From Pseudooceanicola spongiae (GTDB lineage Bacteria > Pseudomonadota > Alphaproteobacteria > Rhodobacterales > Rhodobacteraceae), in contig NZ_CP045201.1 in assembly GCF_014899185.1 (NCBI RefSeq), forward strand, positions 2,829,501 to 2,893,500: DNA of 64,000 nucleotides. The letters run 5' to 3'. Position 1 is the first letter of the stretch. Every line of letters starts with the position of its first letter. Positions 7,954 through 17,683 of this stretch are shown piece after piece. The position numbers were made by a program, and so were the translations under genes. The notes beneath the pieces are model-generated. The model ran no database searches. It saw only the letters and a list, made by a program, of their open reading frames with translations, and was not told the origin of the DNA.

Positions 7954-9369
7954 TCACAACCCCAGCAGCAGCGGCAGGGCCGAGAACAGCGCCCGAGCGC
8001 CCTGCCCCGTGCCGCCCTTGGTCCGGGCGGGCGCGGCGGCGGGGTTCCAGCCGTATATGTCGAAGTGGGTGTAGCGGCTGTCGGTCCCGGCAAAGCGGCG
8101 CAAGAACAGCGCCGCGGTGATCGAGCCTGCGAACCCGCCCGAGGGGGCGTTGTCGAGGTCGGCGATGCCGGGCTCGATCATGCTCTCGTAGGGCTCCCAG
8201 AAGGGCATGCGCCAGACCGGGTCGGCGACGACACCGCCGGTGTTCTGAAGGGCGGTCGCGATCTCGGAATCGTCGGTGAAGAAGGGGGCGAGGTCGGGGC
8301 CGACGGCGACCCGCGCGGCGCCGGTCAGCGTCGCCATGGAGATCATAAGGTCGGGGTTTTCCTCGGCCCCGAGGGCCAGCGCGTCGGCCAGCACGAGGCG
8401 GCCTTCGGCGTCGGTATTGTTGATCTCGACCGTCAGGCCGTTGCGCGCGGTCAGGATGTCCTGCGGGCGGAAGGCATCGCCGGAAATGGCGTTTTCCACC
8501 GCCGGGATCAGCACGCGCAGCCGCACCGGCAGGTCGCGCGCCATGATCATATGGGCGAGGCCGAGCACGGTGGCCGCGCCGCCCATGTCCTTTTTCATCA
8601 GGCCCATGGAAGACCCGGGCTTGATGTTCAGCCCGCCGGTGTCAAAGCAGACGCCCTTGCCAACCAGCGTCAGCGTCGGGCCATTGCCGCCCCAGCGGAT
8701 GTCGATCAGGCGCGGCGCGCGGTGTGGTGCGGCGGCGCGGCCAACCGCGTGGATCATCGGAAAGTTCTGCGCCAGCAGGTCGTCGCCGGTGATGACGGTG
8801 GTCTCGGCCCCGAAACGATCCGCGAGGGTGCGCGCGGCGGCCTCAAGCTCGGCCGGGCCCATGTCGGAGGCGGGAGTGTTGATGAGGTCGCGGGTCAGCG
8901 CCTCGCCCGCGGCAATCGCTTCAAGCCGGGCGATGTGCAGGCCCTCGGGAGCGACGAGGCGCGCAAGGAGAGGCGATTGCGCTTTGTAGCGGTCAAAGCG
9001 GTAACCGGCGAACAGCCAGCCAAGCGCCTCGACCTCGGCGGTGTCGTCGTGCAGGCCGGAGGCGATGCGATAGGTGGCTTTGGGCAGTTTCTCGGCGGCG
9101 GCGGCCAGCCAGAAGCGGCCACGGGCGCGGGTGGCGGCACTGCCATAGCCCGCCAGCGCCATGACCGGCGCGCCATCGGTCCCGGGCACAACGCAGGCCT
9201 GACGCAGCGCGCCGGTGAAGCCGGAGGCGGCGACCCAGGTGCCGACGTTTTCCGGCTGATCGGCGAGGAAGGCCGCAAGCGCGGCGCTTTCCACGATGTG
9301 CAGCGGCAGCGCATCCGGCGTGTCAGGGGCGAAGGTCAGGGCGTTTGGTTGGGCGTTAGTCTCGGGCAT
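7954..9369 (-). CDS. Leucyl aminopeptidase family protein (M17)
   Basis: A 471-residue cytosolic di-zinc aminopeptidase that removes N-terminal residues from peptides. The catalytic domain shows VGKGVCFDTGGLNIK, with the metal-binding Lys and Asp, and NTDAEGRLVLAD, the family signature. The N-terminal macro-like domain is divergent, as in the PepB/YwaD-like alphaproteobacterial group. The ATG is preceded by AGGAA; the frame is open 57 bases more without a good site. It is followed immediately by the NlpC/P60 gene, making a two-gene peptide/cell-wall turnover operon. Confidence 0.9.
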   Translation of the reverse strand: MPETNAQPNALTFAPDTPDALPLHIVESAALAAFLADQPENVGTWVAASGFTGALRQACVVPGTDGAPVMALAGYGSAATRARGRFWLAAAAEKLPKATYRIASGLHDDTAEVEALGWLFAGYRFDRYKAQSPLLARLVAPEGLHIARLEAIAAGEALTRDLINTPASDMGPAELEAAARTLADRFGAETTVITGDDLLAQNFPMIHAVGRAAAPHRAPRLIDIRWGGNGPTLTLVGKGVCFDTGGLNIKPGSSMGLMKKDMGGAATVLGLAHMIMARDLPVRLRVLIPAVENAISGDAFRPQDILTARNGLTVEINNTDAEGRLVLADALALGAEENPDLMISMATLTGAARVAVGPDLAPFFTDDSEIATALQNTGGVVADPVWRMPFWEPYESMIEPGIADLDNAPSGGFAGSITAALFLRRFAGTDSRYTHFDIYGWNPAAAPARTKGGTGQGARALFSALPLLLGL

Positions 9370-9441
9370 GGGGGCATTCCTGCTGTGGTCTGACCCATAG
9401 GGTAGACCTGTGCCGCCCAGCCGCAAGCCCCGGAGTGGAGC

Positions 9442-9822
9442 CTATACGGTCACATCCTGTAAATCCCACACGGCGGTGAGAGAGCGTTCGCCGACGCGCA
9501 GCAGCCGCGCCAGCGTCGCGGCCAGCGCCACCGGGTCGCCCGTGTCGATGCAGCGCGTCACATCCCCCGAAACCCGCGCCAGAGCGTTCATGCCGATCTG
9601 ATCGGCAATCGCCACCAGTGAGCGCGCCGATTTGCGCATGTCGCCCATCCGGTCCTGCCGGTAGAGGCGTTCAGTATGGCTGAGACGCACGGCGACCTCC
9701 TCCATCGCGCGACAGACCACGTCTTCGGCCCCGGACTCGCCCAGTTGCAGATACAGCGCTTCAAGCCGGTCAGGGTCCAGACGGACGACCTCTTGCTGCG
9801 CCAGAACCAATACATGTTCCAC
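9442..9822 (-). CDS. Conserved hypothetical helical protein
   Basis: A 126-residue soluble protein that I do not recognise by name. It is predicted all-helical, with a heptad-like N terminus (LDPDRLEALYLQLGE), a segment of charged helices (ERLYRQDRMGDMRKSARSL), and no signal peptide or cysteine-rich motif apart from two separate cysteines. The start is a GTG with AAGGGTGAG upstream. The overall helical layout could suggest a phosphotransfer (Hpt-like) or four-helix module, but no clear active His is placed in such a motif. It lies between the aminopeptidase and the divergent carbonic anhydrase. Confidence 0.6.
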   Translation of the reverse strand: MEHVLVLAQQEVVRLDPDRLEALYLQLGESGAEDVVCRAMEEVAVRLSHTERLYRQDRMGDMRKSARSLVAIADQIGMNALARVSGDVTRCIDTGDPVALAATLARLLRVGERSLTAVWDLQDVTV

Positions 9823-10029
9823 GATACACTCACCCTTGTTTCATAGCCCCCACGGCCAACAGAGAAGATGCACCCTCGACCTTCCCAAATCCTTGCGGAA
9901 ACAGCGGAACAGCGCGGCAAACTAATGTGTATTTGCAAAGGTTTTTCAGGCAATTCGCTGTTAATACGTTTCACCAACCGCGACACAGGCCTATAAGACC
10001 TTGAGCCTGACGCATCCGAGGAGCCTTCA

Positions 10030-10680
10030 ATGGACAGAGCCAAGCCACTCCCCTCCCTTCTGGTGCAACGCTATCACGGGTGGAAGGCCACGGCCTTTGC
10101 CGAAAACCGAGCGTGGTACAAACGCCTTGCCGACGAGGGCCAGCGCCCCAAGACGATGGTCATTTCCTGCTGTGACAGCCGCGTGCATGTCACCGGCATC
10201 TTCGGAGCCGATCAGGGTGAATTCTTCATTCACCGCAATATCGCCAACCTGATTCCGCCCTATCTGCCCGACGGCCAGCAGCACGGCACATCCGCCGCGC
10301 TGGAATATGCCGTGACCGCGCTGAAGGTCGCCCATGTCGTCATCATGGGGCATTCGGGCTGCGGCGGCGTGCAGGGGTGTCTGGACATGTGTTCGGGACG
10401 CGCGCCCGAGCTGGAGGAAAAGTCCAGCTTTGTCGGCCGCTGGATGGATCTGCTGCGCCCCGGCTATGACCGGATCAAGGATCTGGACGGCTATGACGCA
10501 CAGCGCAACGCGCTGGAGCGTGAGGCCGTGCTGGTGTCGCTGGAAAATCTGATGACCTTCCCCTTTGTCGAGGAACGCGTCGCCTCGGGGGATCTGTCGG
10601 TGCACGGTCTCTGGCACGACATCGGCAATGGCACGGTCGAACAGTACCTGCCGTCGTCGAAGGTATTCGAGCCGATCTGA
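10030..10680 (+). CDS. Beta-class carbonic anhydrase
   Basis: A 216-residue zinc enzyme that interconverts CO2 and bicarbonate in the cytoplasm. The zinc ligands and catalytic dyad are visible: Cys and Asp-Arg in SCCDSRVHV (about residues 38-46), His and Cys in MGHSGCGGVQ (about 107-116). The family block FFIHRNIANLIPP follows the first motif. The length is normal for the class. The gap before it contains an AT-rich promoter region, and it stands alone, converging with the DUF4139 gene. Confidence 0.95.
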   Translation: MDRAKPLPSLLVQRYHGWKATAFAENRAWYKRLADEGQRPKTMVISCCDSRVHVTGIFGADQGEFFIHRNIANLIPPYLPDGQQHGTSAALEYAVTALKVAHVVIMGHSGCGGVQGCLDMCSGRAPELEEKSSFVGRWMDLLRPGYDRIKDLDGYDAQRNALEREAVLVSLENLMTFPFVEERVASGDLSVHGLWHDIGNGTVEQYLPSSKVFEPI

Positions 10681-10710
10681 GGGTCTGGTCCGAAGGCAAG
10701 AGCCGACCCA

Positions 10711-10748
10711 TAAAAAAAGCCAGCCCCGGCCAATGGCACGGGGCTGGC
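10711..10748 (-). terminator. Rho-independent terminator of DUF4139 gene
   Basis: A 9-bp perfect stem GCCAGCCCC (10719-10727) / GGGGCTGGC (10740-10748) is followed on the minus strand by TTTTTTTA. It lies 60 bases beyond the minus-strand stop codon. Confidence 0.85.
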
Positions 10749-10808
10749 GGACTGAGACGGGGGCGCGGCGGGGATGTCCGGCACCCGGCTCAGATCACTC
10801 AAATATGA

Positions 10809-12446
10809 TCAGTTGAGGAATTTTCCCTCGGGCCAGGTGATCTTGTGGTCGAGTGCCACCTCGCGGCTTTCACCGGCGGCCAGCGGCAGGCGCCATTCCA
10901 GAATGCCGCGTTTGCCATCGACATCGGTGACTTCGGGCATCGGCTCGGCACTCCATTCGATCTTGAGGTCTTCCTGTTCGGAATAGGGCACGCGGTCGGT
11001 CAGACGCACATCCCAATCGCGCGAGGTCAGGTTGTCGAGCGTGATCGTGACCGCTTCGCTGCGTTCGTTGGTGCGCGAGATGATGCCACGGTCGCCCTCG
11101 ATCCGGTCATTGACCCGGCGCTCAAGGCGCAGGCCGTCGATGGGACCGAAGGCATATTCGGCCTCCTCGCCATCGGGCAGCAGGGCGATGCTGCGGCGGC
11201 CAACAAAGGTGCCGTCCAGGAACAGCTGCACAGCGTCGGTCGGCAGCAGCATTTCGCCCGTATCATTGGTGAAGCTGGCGACGAGGTAGGCAGTCGGGTC
11301 CAGCATCGGCACGGCGCGCGCGAACACCTGCGGTTTGACGTCCAGCGTGCCGAGGTCGAGCTTGACCGCCTCGGCGGCGCTGGCGACCGAGACCTTGCGC
11401 GGATAGTCATAGGTGAAGGTGACACCGTTCAGCGTGCCGGTGCTGGCGGTGATCGGCGCAGGCGCATCCATCAGCATCGCACCTTCCATATCCGTCTCGA
11501 TCTTGGCGCTGCTGAGGCCACGGGCCATCGGCATCGGGCGCGGCGCTTCGTCGAGCATCTGGCGGAAGTCGGGCCAGAGATCGCTGGGCTGCACCTGCCC
11601 CGAGGGGCGCGCAGTCGACAGCGTCAGCGCCACATCGGTCCAGTTTTCGCCGGTCGACTGGTGGATATAGGCGGCACGCTCAACGCTGAGCGCAGGCGCG
11701 TCGCCGGTGGTGGTCAGCGACATGTCGTAGGCGGGCTGCCAGCCGGCGTCGTAGCTGGTGTAGGTCAGATCCAGCGTGCCGGTGGCCGCGGCGTCGGATT
11801 CAACCTCGATCGTCAGGTAGCTGCGCTGCTTGTTCTCGTTCTGCACGGATTTCAGCGCCGCTTCGGCGAGGTCGAGGTCATCGTTCAGCGGCTTGGCCTG
11901 CTTGCGGATCTCGGCGGCGCGGTCCATCGCGGCGGCGGCATCCTTGCGGGCCTGCAGGCCTTCGGTGCCGACCAGCGCCAGCAGATCGCGCAGACGCGCA
12001 GGATCGGAGGCGCCGGTGCCGTCGGAGCGGCCCAGCTGCACGAGGAAGTCGATGCGGGCATTGGCGGCATCGGCCTCAAGCTCGGCGTCGCGGGCGCGGC
12101 GCTCAACTTCGGCGATCTGCTCCTTGATGGAGTCGATGCGCGCCTTGGCGGCCTCGATCGCGGCGGTCTCGGCATCCGAGCGGGGCGGCACGAAATCATC
12201 GCGATAGGCGACGGCCCCGATGCTGGCCGCCGAGGTCGACAGGCGCAGGCTGGAGGGGTCGACGAAGGGCATGTCGGTCAGAATCAGGCGGTGCGATCCG
12301 GCGGGGATGGCGTAGCTGGCACTGCGGTGCACCGAAGCCCCGTCGGGAAACACGGTGACATCGCTGACAGCACTGGAAACAACAACGTCCTCGGCCAGAA
12401 GCGCATTCGGCGCGAGCAGGCAGAGGGCGATAAAAGCGGAGCGCAT
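10809..12446 (-). CDS. DUF4139 (MuiA-like) secreted protein
   Basis: A 545-residue exported protein with a signal peptide (MRSAFIALCLLAPNALLAED, cleaved near residue 18). The N-terminal domain (DUF4140) includes VTVFPDGASVHRSASY. A coiled-coil stretch at about residues 80-200 contains repeated Glu/Ala/Arg helices (AKARIDSIKEQIAEVERRA). The C-terminal DUF4139 domain includes LTYTSYDAGWQPAYDMSL and TGENWTDVALTLSTARPSG. The family is sometimes called mucoidy inhibitor A but has no proven biochemical role. The start is set by the signal peptide and the CGAGG ribosome site; the frame is open upstream. Confidence 0.85.
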   Translation of the reverse strand: MRSAFIALCLLAPNALLAEDVVVSSAVSDVTVFPDGASVHRSASYAIPAGSHRLILTDMPFVDPSSLRLSTSAASIGAVAYRDDFVPPRSDAETAAIEAAKARIDSIKEQIAEVERRARDAELEADAANARIDFLVQLGRSDGTGASDPARLRDLLALVGTEGLQARKDAAAAMDRAAEIRKQAKPLNDDLDLAEAALKSVQNENKQRSYLTIEVESDAAATGTLDLTYTSYDAGWQPAYDMSLTTTGDAPALSVERAAYIHQSTGENWTDVALTLSTARPSGQVQPSDLWPDFRQMLDEAPRPMPMARGLSSAKIETDMEGAMLMDAPAPITASTGTLNGVTFTYDYPRKVSVASAAEAVKLDLGTLDVKPQVFARAVPMLDPTAYLVASFTNDTGEMLLPTDAVQLFLDGTFVGRRSIALLPDGEEAEYAFGPIDGLRLERRVNDRIEGDRGIISRTNERSEAVTITLDNLTSRDWDVRLTDRVPYSEQEDLKIEWSAEPMPEVTDVDGKRGILEWRLPLAAGESREVALDHKITWPEGKFLN

Positions 12447-12560
12447 GGGAAACCTCGTCTGAACAATTTCCCCATGATGCTCATGTCGGCAGGGCGGGGC
12501 CAAGAGGCGACGCAAAACCGCACCGCAATCGGCGGGTTTCGGCAGTTCGCAGCGCCGAAA

Positions 12561-12592
12561 ATGCAAAACGGGCGCCCCCTGAGGGACGCCCG
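12561..12592 (-). terminator. Rho-independent terminator of asd
   Basis: On the minus strand, CGGGCG / CGCCCG arms enclose CCC-TCA-GGG with single mismatches, followed by TTTTGCATTTT. It lies 24 bases past the asd stop codon. Confidence 0.8.
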
Positions 12593-12615
12593 CTTGTCGC
12601 TTAACCGACTGAAGA

Positions 12616-13638
12616 TCAGCCTTTTTTCAGAACCTTCTGGCCCAGGACTTCGGCGATCTGAACGGCGTTCAGGGCCGCGCCTTTGCGCAGGTTGTCAGAC
12701 ACGACCCAGATGTTCAGGCCGTTGTCGATGGTGCTGTCCTGGCGGATGCGGCTGATGAAGGTCGCATAGTCGCCGACGCATTCGATCGGGGTGACGTAGC
12801 CACCGTCTTCGCGCTTGTCGATGACCATGCAGCCGGGCGCTTCGCGCAGGATGTCACGGGCTTCGTCTTCATCGAGGAAATCCTCGAATTCGATGTTGAT
12901 CGCTTCGGAGTGGCCGACGAACACAGGCACGCGCACGCAGGTCGCGGTGACCTTGATCTTGGGGTCGATGATCTTTTTCGTCTCGGCGACCATCTTCCAT
13001 TCTTCCTTGGTCGAGCCGTCTTCCATGAAGACGTCGATATGCGGAATCACGTTGAAAGCGATCTGCTTGGGATAGGTTTCGGACGAATAGTTGTCGGTCG
13101 GGTTGTAGATCGCCTTGGTCTCGTCCCAGAGCGTGTCGATGCCCGCCTTGCCCGAGCCGGACACCGACTGGTAGGTCGAGACGACAACGCGCTTGATGCG
13201 GGCGCGGTCATGCAGCGGCTTCAGCGCCACGACCATCTGCGCGGTCGAGCAGTTGGGGTTCGCGATGATGTTCTTCTTGTGATAGCCGAGGACCGCGTCC
13301 GCGTTCACTTCCGGCACCACCAGCGGCACATCCGGGTCGTAGCGGTAGAGCGAGGAGTTATCGATCACGATACAGCCCGTTGCAGCCGCTTTCGGCGCAT
13401 ATTCCTTGGTCGCGGTCGAGCCGACGGCGAACAGGGCGATATCCCAGCCGGTGAAATCGAAGGTGTCGAGGTCCTTGGTCTTCAGGGTCTTGTCGCCAAA
13501 GCTGATCTCGGTTCCCAGCGACTTGCGCGATGCCAGTGCGGCGATCTCGTCAATCGGGAACTCGCGTTCAGCCAGAATGTTCAGCATTTCGCGGCCCACG
13601 TTACCTGTGGCACCTACGACGACGACTTTGTAACCCAT
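12616..13638 (-). CDS. asd: Aspartate-semialdehyde dehydrogenase
   Basis: A 340-residue cytosolic enzyme that reduces aspartyl phosphate to aspartate semialdehyde with NADPH, the branch point to lysine/diaminopimelate, methionine and threonine. The nucleotide-binding motif GATGNVGREM is at residues 9-18. The catalytic Cys130 is in NPNCSTAQ, and QSVSGSGKAG marks the substrate region. The length and motifs fit the Gram-negative-type long form with the helical insertion (YNPTDNYSSETYPKQ). It is a single-gene unit with its own terminator. dapA, the next step toward lysine, is in this window at 55.3 kb but not linked. Confidence 0.96.
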   Translation of the reverse strand: MGYKVVVVGATGNVGREMLNILAEREFPIDEIAALASRKSLGTEISFGDKTLKTKDLDTFDFTGWDIALFAVGSTATKEYAPKAAATGCIVIDNSSLYRYDPDVPLVVPEVNADAVLGYHKKNIIANPNCSTAQMVVALKPLHDRARIKRVVVSTYQSVSGSGKAGIDTLWDETKAIYNPTDNYSSETYPKQIAFNVIPHIDVFMEDGSTKEEWKMVAETKKIIDPKIKVTATCVRVPVFVGHSEAINIEFEDFLDEDEARDILREAPGCMVIDKREDGGYVTPIECVGDYATFISRIRQDSTIDNGLNIWVVSDNLRKGAALNAVQIAEVLGQKVLKKG

Positions 13639-13795
13639 AGTGGAAGACTCCTATCAATCGGGACGTGGGTGCATACCCTATGTCCGGTCCGGTTGAAAGG
13701 GGGTGTGCTGTGATGCCCCATATCAACCAAAATCATGGAACAGCGGCTGGAGGCGTCCCGGCGGGGTCGCCGGAACGCGGATCCTGACGTGCAGA

Positions 13796-14536
13796 TCAGA
13801 TGCAGCGGCCGCCGTCGACGGTCATGCACAGGCCCGTGACCATCCCCGCCTCGTCCGAGCAGAGATAGAGCGCGGCATCGGCGATGTCTTTCGGCGTGGT
13901 GAACCGGCCCATCGGGATCGAGGATAGGAACTTGGCGCGCACCTCGGGGGTATCCTCGCCCATGAAGCTTTGCAGCAGGGGGGTTTCACCCGCGACGGGG
14001 TTCACCGCGTTGACGCGGATGCCGAAGGGGGCAAGCTCAACCGCCATGGAGCGTGTCGCCGTGTTCACCCAGCCTTTCGAGGCATTGTACCACGTCAGGT
14101 TCGGACGCGGGCTGATCCCGGCGGTGGACGAGATGTTGAGGATCGCGCCGCTGCCCTGCTGCTTCATGCGCGGCACAAGGATCTTGGCGGCGCGGTAGAT
14201 GGCCTTGACGTTGACGGCATAGATCAGGTCGAAGTCTTCCTCCGAAACGTCCTCCATCCGCTGCGGCAGATGGGTGACGCCCGCGTTGTTGACGAGGATG
14301 TCGATCGGCCCAAGCTCGGCTTCGGCGCGGTCGAACATGGTCAGCAGGCTGTCGGGATCGGTGATGTCGATGCCATGCCCGAGGCCGCCGATCTCAGACG
14401 CGACGTTATGCGCCAGCTCGCCCTTGAGGTCGGCGACCATGACGTGCGCGCCCTCTTCGGCAAAGCGGCGTGCGATGCCTTCGCCAAAACCCTGTGCGGC
14501 GCCGGTGACGATGGCGGTCTTGCCCTGAAGTCTCAT
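13796..14536 (-). CDS. SDR family oxidoreductase
   Basis: A 246-residue classical short-chain dehydrogenase. The dinucleotide motif TGAAQGFG is at residues 11-18, NNAG at 83-86, and the catalytic Ser137, Tyr150 and Lys154 (YNASK) are all present. The C terminus ends DGGRCI, as in 3-oxoacyl-reductase-like and glucose-dehydrogenase-like members. The substrate is not identifiable. It is the last gene of a minus-strand cluster that begins with an M20 deacylase and includes an ABC transporter and an aldehyde dehydrogenase. A role in oxidising the same imported compound is likely by context. Confidence 0.88.
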   Translation of the reverse strand: MRLQGKTAIVTGAAQGFGEGIARRFAEEGAHVMVADLKGELAHNVASEIGGLGHGIDITDPDSLLTMFDRAEAELGPIDILVNNAGVTHLPQRMEDVSEEDFDLIYAVNVKAIYRAAKILVPRMKQQGSGAILNISSTAGISPRPNLTWYNASKGWVNTATRSMAVELAPFGIRVNAVNPVAGETPLLQSFMGEDTPEVRAKFLSSIPMGRFTTPKDIADAALYLCSDEAGMVTGLCMTVDGGRCI

Positions 14537-14563
14537 GTGGTATTCTCCGATAATATCAGCGTG

Positions 14564-16018
14564 TCAGCCGTGAAAGGCCGCGACGGTCTTGAGCGTGGTA
14601 AAGCCATAGAGGGCCTCGAAGCCCTTTTCGCGGCCATGACCGGATTTGCCAATACCGCCAAAGGGCAGTTCGACCCCGCCACCGGCACCGTAGTTGTTCA
14701 GGAACACCTGACCGGCGCGGATTGCCTTGGCCAGACGCATCTGACGTGCGCCGCTGTCGGTCCAGACAGAGGCGACAAGGCCGTAGTCGGTGCCGTTGGC
14801 GATGGCGATGGCCTCGGCCTCGTCCTCGAACGGGATGACGACCTGCACGGGGCCAAAGACCTCGTTCTGGGCCAGCGTGTGATCGGGCGAAACCCCGGCG
14901 AAGAGGGTCGGCGGCACGTAATAGCCGCCCGAGGGCAGATCGCCCAAGGTCGCCTGGCCTGCCAGTTGCAGGTCATGCCCCTGTTCGATGAAGCCCGAGA
15001 CCAGCCCCTTTTGCTTGGCCGAGATCAGCGGCCCGACGTCGAGGTCATCGACCGCAGGGCCGACCCGCAGCGCGCCGTAACGGGCGGCCATCTTCTCGAC
15101 CACCTCATCGTAGCGGGCGCGCTGCACAAGGATGCGCGAGGAGGCAGAGCAGGTCTGGCCCGCGTTCTGAATGCCCGCGTTGACCAGAAACGGCAGCGCC
15201 GCGTCGAGGTCGGCATCGTCAAACACCACCTGAGGGCTCTTGCCGCCAAGCTCCAGCGTGACCGGGATGACATTGGCCCCAGCGGCGATCTGCACCGCAG
15301 CGCCCGTCGCCACCGAGCCGGTGAACGAGATGTGGTGCAAGCCGGGATGGGCGGTCAGTGCGGCACCGGCTTCGGCGCCGAGGCCCGGCACCACGTTCAG
15401 CACGCCATCGGGCAGACCGGCCTGCTTGGCGAGGTCGGCAAAGGCCAGCGCAGTCAGGCAGGCATCCTCGGCCGGTTTCAGCACGCAGGCATTGCCCGCC
15501 GCCAGAGCCGCGCCGACAGAGCGCCCGATGATCTGCATCGGATAGTTCCAGGGCACGATATGGCCCGTCACGCCATGCGGTTCGCGCAGGGTGTAGACGG
15601 TGTAGCCATCCATATAGGGAATGGTCTGGCCCAGCAGCTTGTCCGCCGCGCCGCCGTAGAATTCCATGTAGCGGGCAAGGGCCACGGCATCGGCGCGGGC
15701 CTGCTTGTAGGGCTTGCCGACATCGCGGGCCTCGATCATCGCCAGCGCCTCGACACGCTCCAGCACCAGCTGGCCGAGACGGGTCAGGATGCGGCCACGC
15801 TCGACTGCCGGGGTGCGGTGCCAGACGCCGTGAAAGGCCTCGGTCGCGGCCGTGACGGCGGCGTCGATTTCGGTCGCGCCCCCACGGGCGATGGCGCCGA
15901 TTTCGGCCCCGGTCGAGGGATCATAGAGCGGCAGCGTGCCGGCGGCGGCTTTCACCCATTCGCCGGCAATCAGGCAACGGGACGGGTCGAACCAGAGTTC
16001 GGGGATCGCGGTCATCAT
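14564..16018 (-). CDS. Aldehyde dehydrogenase family protein
   Basis: A 484-residue NAD(P)-dependent aldehyde dehydrogenase. Visible features are PWNYP (Asn158), Lys181 of VLKPAE, SFTGSVATG, Glu256 in ELGGK and the catalytic Cys290 in NAGQTCSASSR. It belongs to the betaine/aminobutyraldehyde-like broad group; the exact aldehyde is unknown. GGAGGAAT sits just before the first of two consecutive ATG codons. The SDR gene follows after 27 bases and the ABC ATPase gene precedes it, which suggests a shared transcript for uptake and oxidation of an imported amide or peptide-like compound. Confidence 0.92.
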   Translation of the reverse strand: MMTAIPELWFDPSRCLIAGEWVKAAAGTLPLYDPSTGAEIGAIARGGATEIDAAVTAATEAFHGVWHRTPAVERGRILTRLGQLVLERVEALAMIEARDVGKPYKQARADAVALARYMEFYGGAADKLLGQTIPYMDGYTVYTLREPHGVTGHIVPWNYPMQIIGRSVGAALAAGNACVLKPAEDACLTALAFADLAKQAGLPDGVLNVVPGLGAEAGAALTAHPGLHHISFTGSVATGAAVQIAAGANVIPVTLELGGKSPQVVFDDADLDAALPFLVNAGIQNAGQTCSASSRILVQRARYDEVVEKMAARYGALRVGPAVDDLDVGPLISAKQKGLVSGFIEQGHDLQLAGQATLGDLPSGGYYVPPTLFAGVSPDHTLAQNEVFGPVQVVIPFEDEAEAIAIANGTDYGLVASVWTDSGARQMRLAKAIRAGQVFLNNYGAGGGVELPFGGIGKSGHGREKGFEALYGFTTLKTVAAFHG

Positions 16019-16081
16019 ATTCCTCCGGGCCCCAGCGGGGGCCTCTCTTTCTCAGACGTATTCTCTTAGGGCGTTTTCGGC

Positions 16082-17683
16082 TCAGACGTTCTCGGGCAGG
16101 CGCGGCGCGGCTGCAACAAGTTGCTGTGTATAGGGATGCTGCGGCGCATCAAGCACCTGTTCGGTCTGCCCCTGCTCGACAATCTCGCCCAGCTTCATCA
16201 CCAGCACCCGGTCGGTGATCGAGCGCACGACCGACAGATCGTGGCTGATGAACAGATAGGTCAGCCCGAAACGTTCCGACAGATCCGCCAGCAGGTCGAG
16301 GATCTGGGCCCGCACCTGCACGTCGAGGGCACTGACGGCCTCGTCCAGAATAATCAGATCGGGCCGGGTGATCAGGGCGCGGGCAATGGCGATCCGCTGC
16401 CGCTGGCCACCGCTGAATTCGTGGATGTACTTGTGCTGATCCTCGGGGCTCAGACCCACGGCGGTCAGCGCCTCGGCAATCGCGGCGGCGCGGGCGGCGC
16501 CTTGGGGCGGGTTTTCCGACAGATGGAACGGCTCGGTCACAAGGCGCGCGACCCGGTGGCGGGGGTTGAAGCTGCCATAGGGGTCCTGGAAGACCACCTG
16601 AAGGCGGCGGCGCACCTCGGGGTTGGGCCTGTGGCCGGTAAAGACCGGCTGGCCGCCCAAAGTGATCTCGCCCGACTGGACCTTTTCCAGCCCCAGAATG
16701 GCGCGGGTCAGGGTGGATTTGCCACAGCCGGACTCCCCCACCAGCCCGAGGCTTTCGCCGCGCCGGATCTGGAATGACACGCCGCGCACCGCCTGAATGA
16801 CACGCGGCGCGCCGAACAGCGATTTGCGCGGCAGGGTATAGCTGCGCACCACATCCTGCACGACCAGCAGAGCGTCGTCGTTGATGCCGGGCGTGCGGTC
16901 GGGCGCATGGGTCGAAGCCGCCAGCAGCGCGCGCGAATAGGGGTGCTGCATGGTCTGGAACAGGGTCTTGGCAGGGCCACGTTCGACCACGCGGCCGCGT
17001 TGCATGATCGCGATCTCATCCGCCATATCGGCCACAACGGCGAGGTCGTGGCTGATGATCAGCAGGCCCATGCCATCCTCACGCACCAGCCGCGTCAGCA
17101 GCTTGAGGATCTGCGCCTGCGTGGTCACATCCAGCGCCGTCGTCGGCTCATCCGCGATCAGCAGCGCCGGGCGCAGGGCGATGGCCATGGCGATGACGAC
17201 CCGCTGGCGCTGGCCGCCCGACAGCTCATGCGGATAGCGCGTCATGGGAAAGCGGTCTTCGGGCAACTCAGCGCGGGCAAGGGCGTCGCGGGCCCGGGTC
17301 ATAGCGTCGCGACGGGAGATCTTCTCGTGCATGAGGATCGTCTCGGCCACCTGATCGCCGATGGTCTTCAGCGGGTTCAGCGCCGTCATAGGCTCCTGAA
17401 ACACCATGCCGACGGCCTTGCCGCGCAGACCACACATCTGCGCCTCCGTGAGGCTCAGCACCTCATGCCCGGCGAGAGAGATGCGCCCGGTGCAACGCGC
17501 ACCCTCGGGCAGCAACTGCATCGAGGCGAAGGCCGTCATCGACTTGCCCGAGCCGCTTTCGCCAATGACACCAAGGATTTGCCCCGGCGCGACGCTGAGC
17601 GAGACATCATGCAGGATCGCCGTGCCGTGGATCGACAGCGACAGGTTCTCGATGGTCAGCAAGCTCATGTCTGTTTCCGTCAT
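16082..17683 (-). CDS. Dipeptide/oligopeptide ABC transporter, fused double ATPase (DppD-DppF type)
   Basis: A 533-residue protein with two complete ABC ATPase domains in one chain, as in YejF/GsiA. The first domain has Walker A GESGSGKS (about residues 39-46), signature LSGGQRQRV and Walker [14 protein letters not shown]. The second has [18 protein letters not shown] and [13 protein letters not shown]. Between them lies the oligopeptide-transporter C-terminal segment (QHPYSRALL). All catalytic motifs are intact. The ATG overlaps the stop of the upstream permease by four bases, so it is translationally coupled to its membrane partners. Confidence 0.93.
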   Translation of the reverse strand: MTETDMSLLTIENLSLSIHGTAILHDVSLSVAPGQILGVIGESGSGKSMTAFASMQLLPEGARCTGRISLAGHEVLSLTEAQMCGLRGKAVGMVFQEPMTALNPLKTIGDQVAETILMHEKISRRDAMTRARDALARAELPEDRFPMTRYPHELSGGQRQRVVIAMAIALRPALLIADEPTTALDVTTQAQILKLLTRLVREDGMGLLIISHDLAVVADMADEIAIMQRGRVVERGPAKTLFQTMQHPYSRALLAASTHAPDRTPGINDDALLVVQDVVRSYTLPRKSLFGAPRVIQAVRGVSFQIRRGESLGLVGESGCGKSTLTRAILGLEKVQSGEITLGGQPVFTGHRPNPEVRRRLQVVFQDPYGSFNPRHRVARLVTEPFHLSENPPQGAARAAAIAEALTAVGLSPEDQHKYIHEFSGGQRQRIAIARALITRPDLIILDEAVSALDVQVRAQILDLLADLSERFGLTYLFISHDLSVVRSITDRVLVMKLGEIVEQGQTEQVLDAPQHPYTQQLVAAAPRLPENV

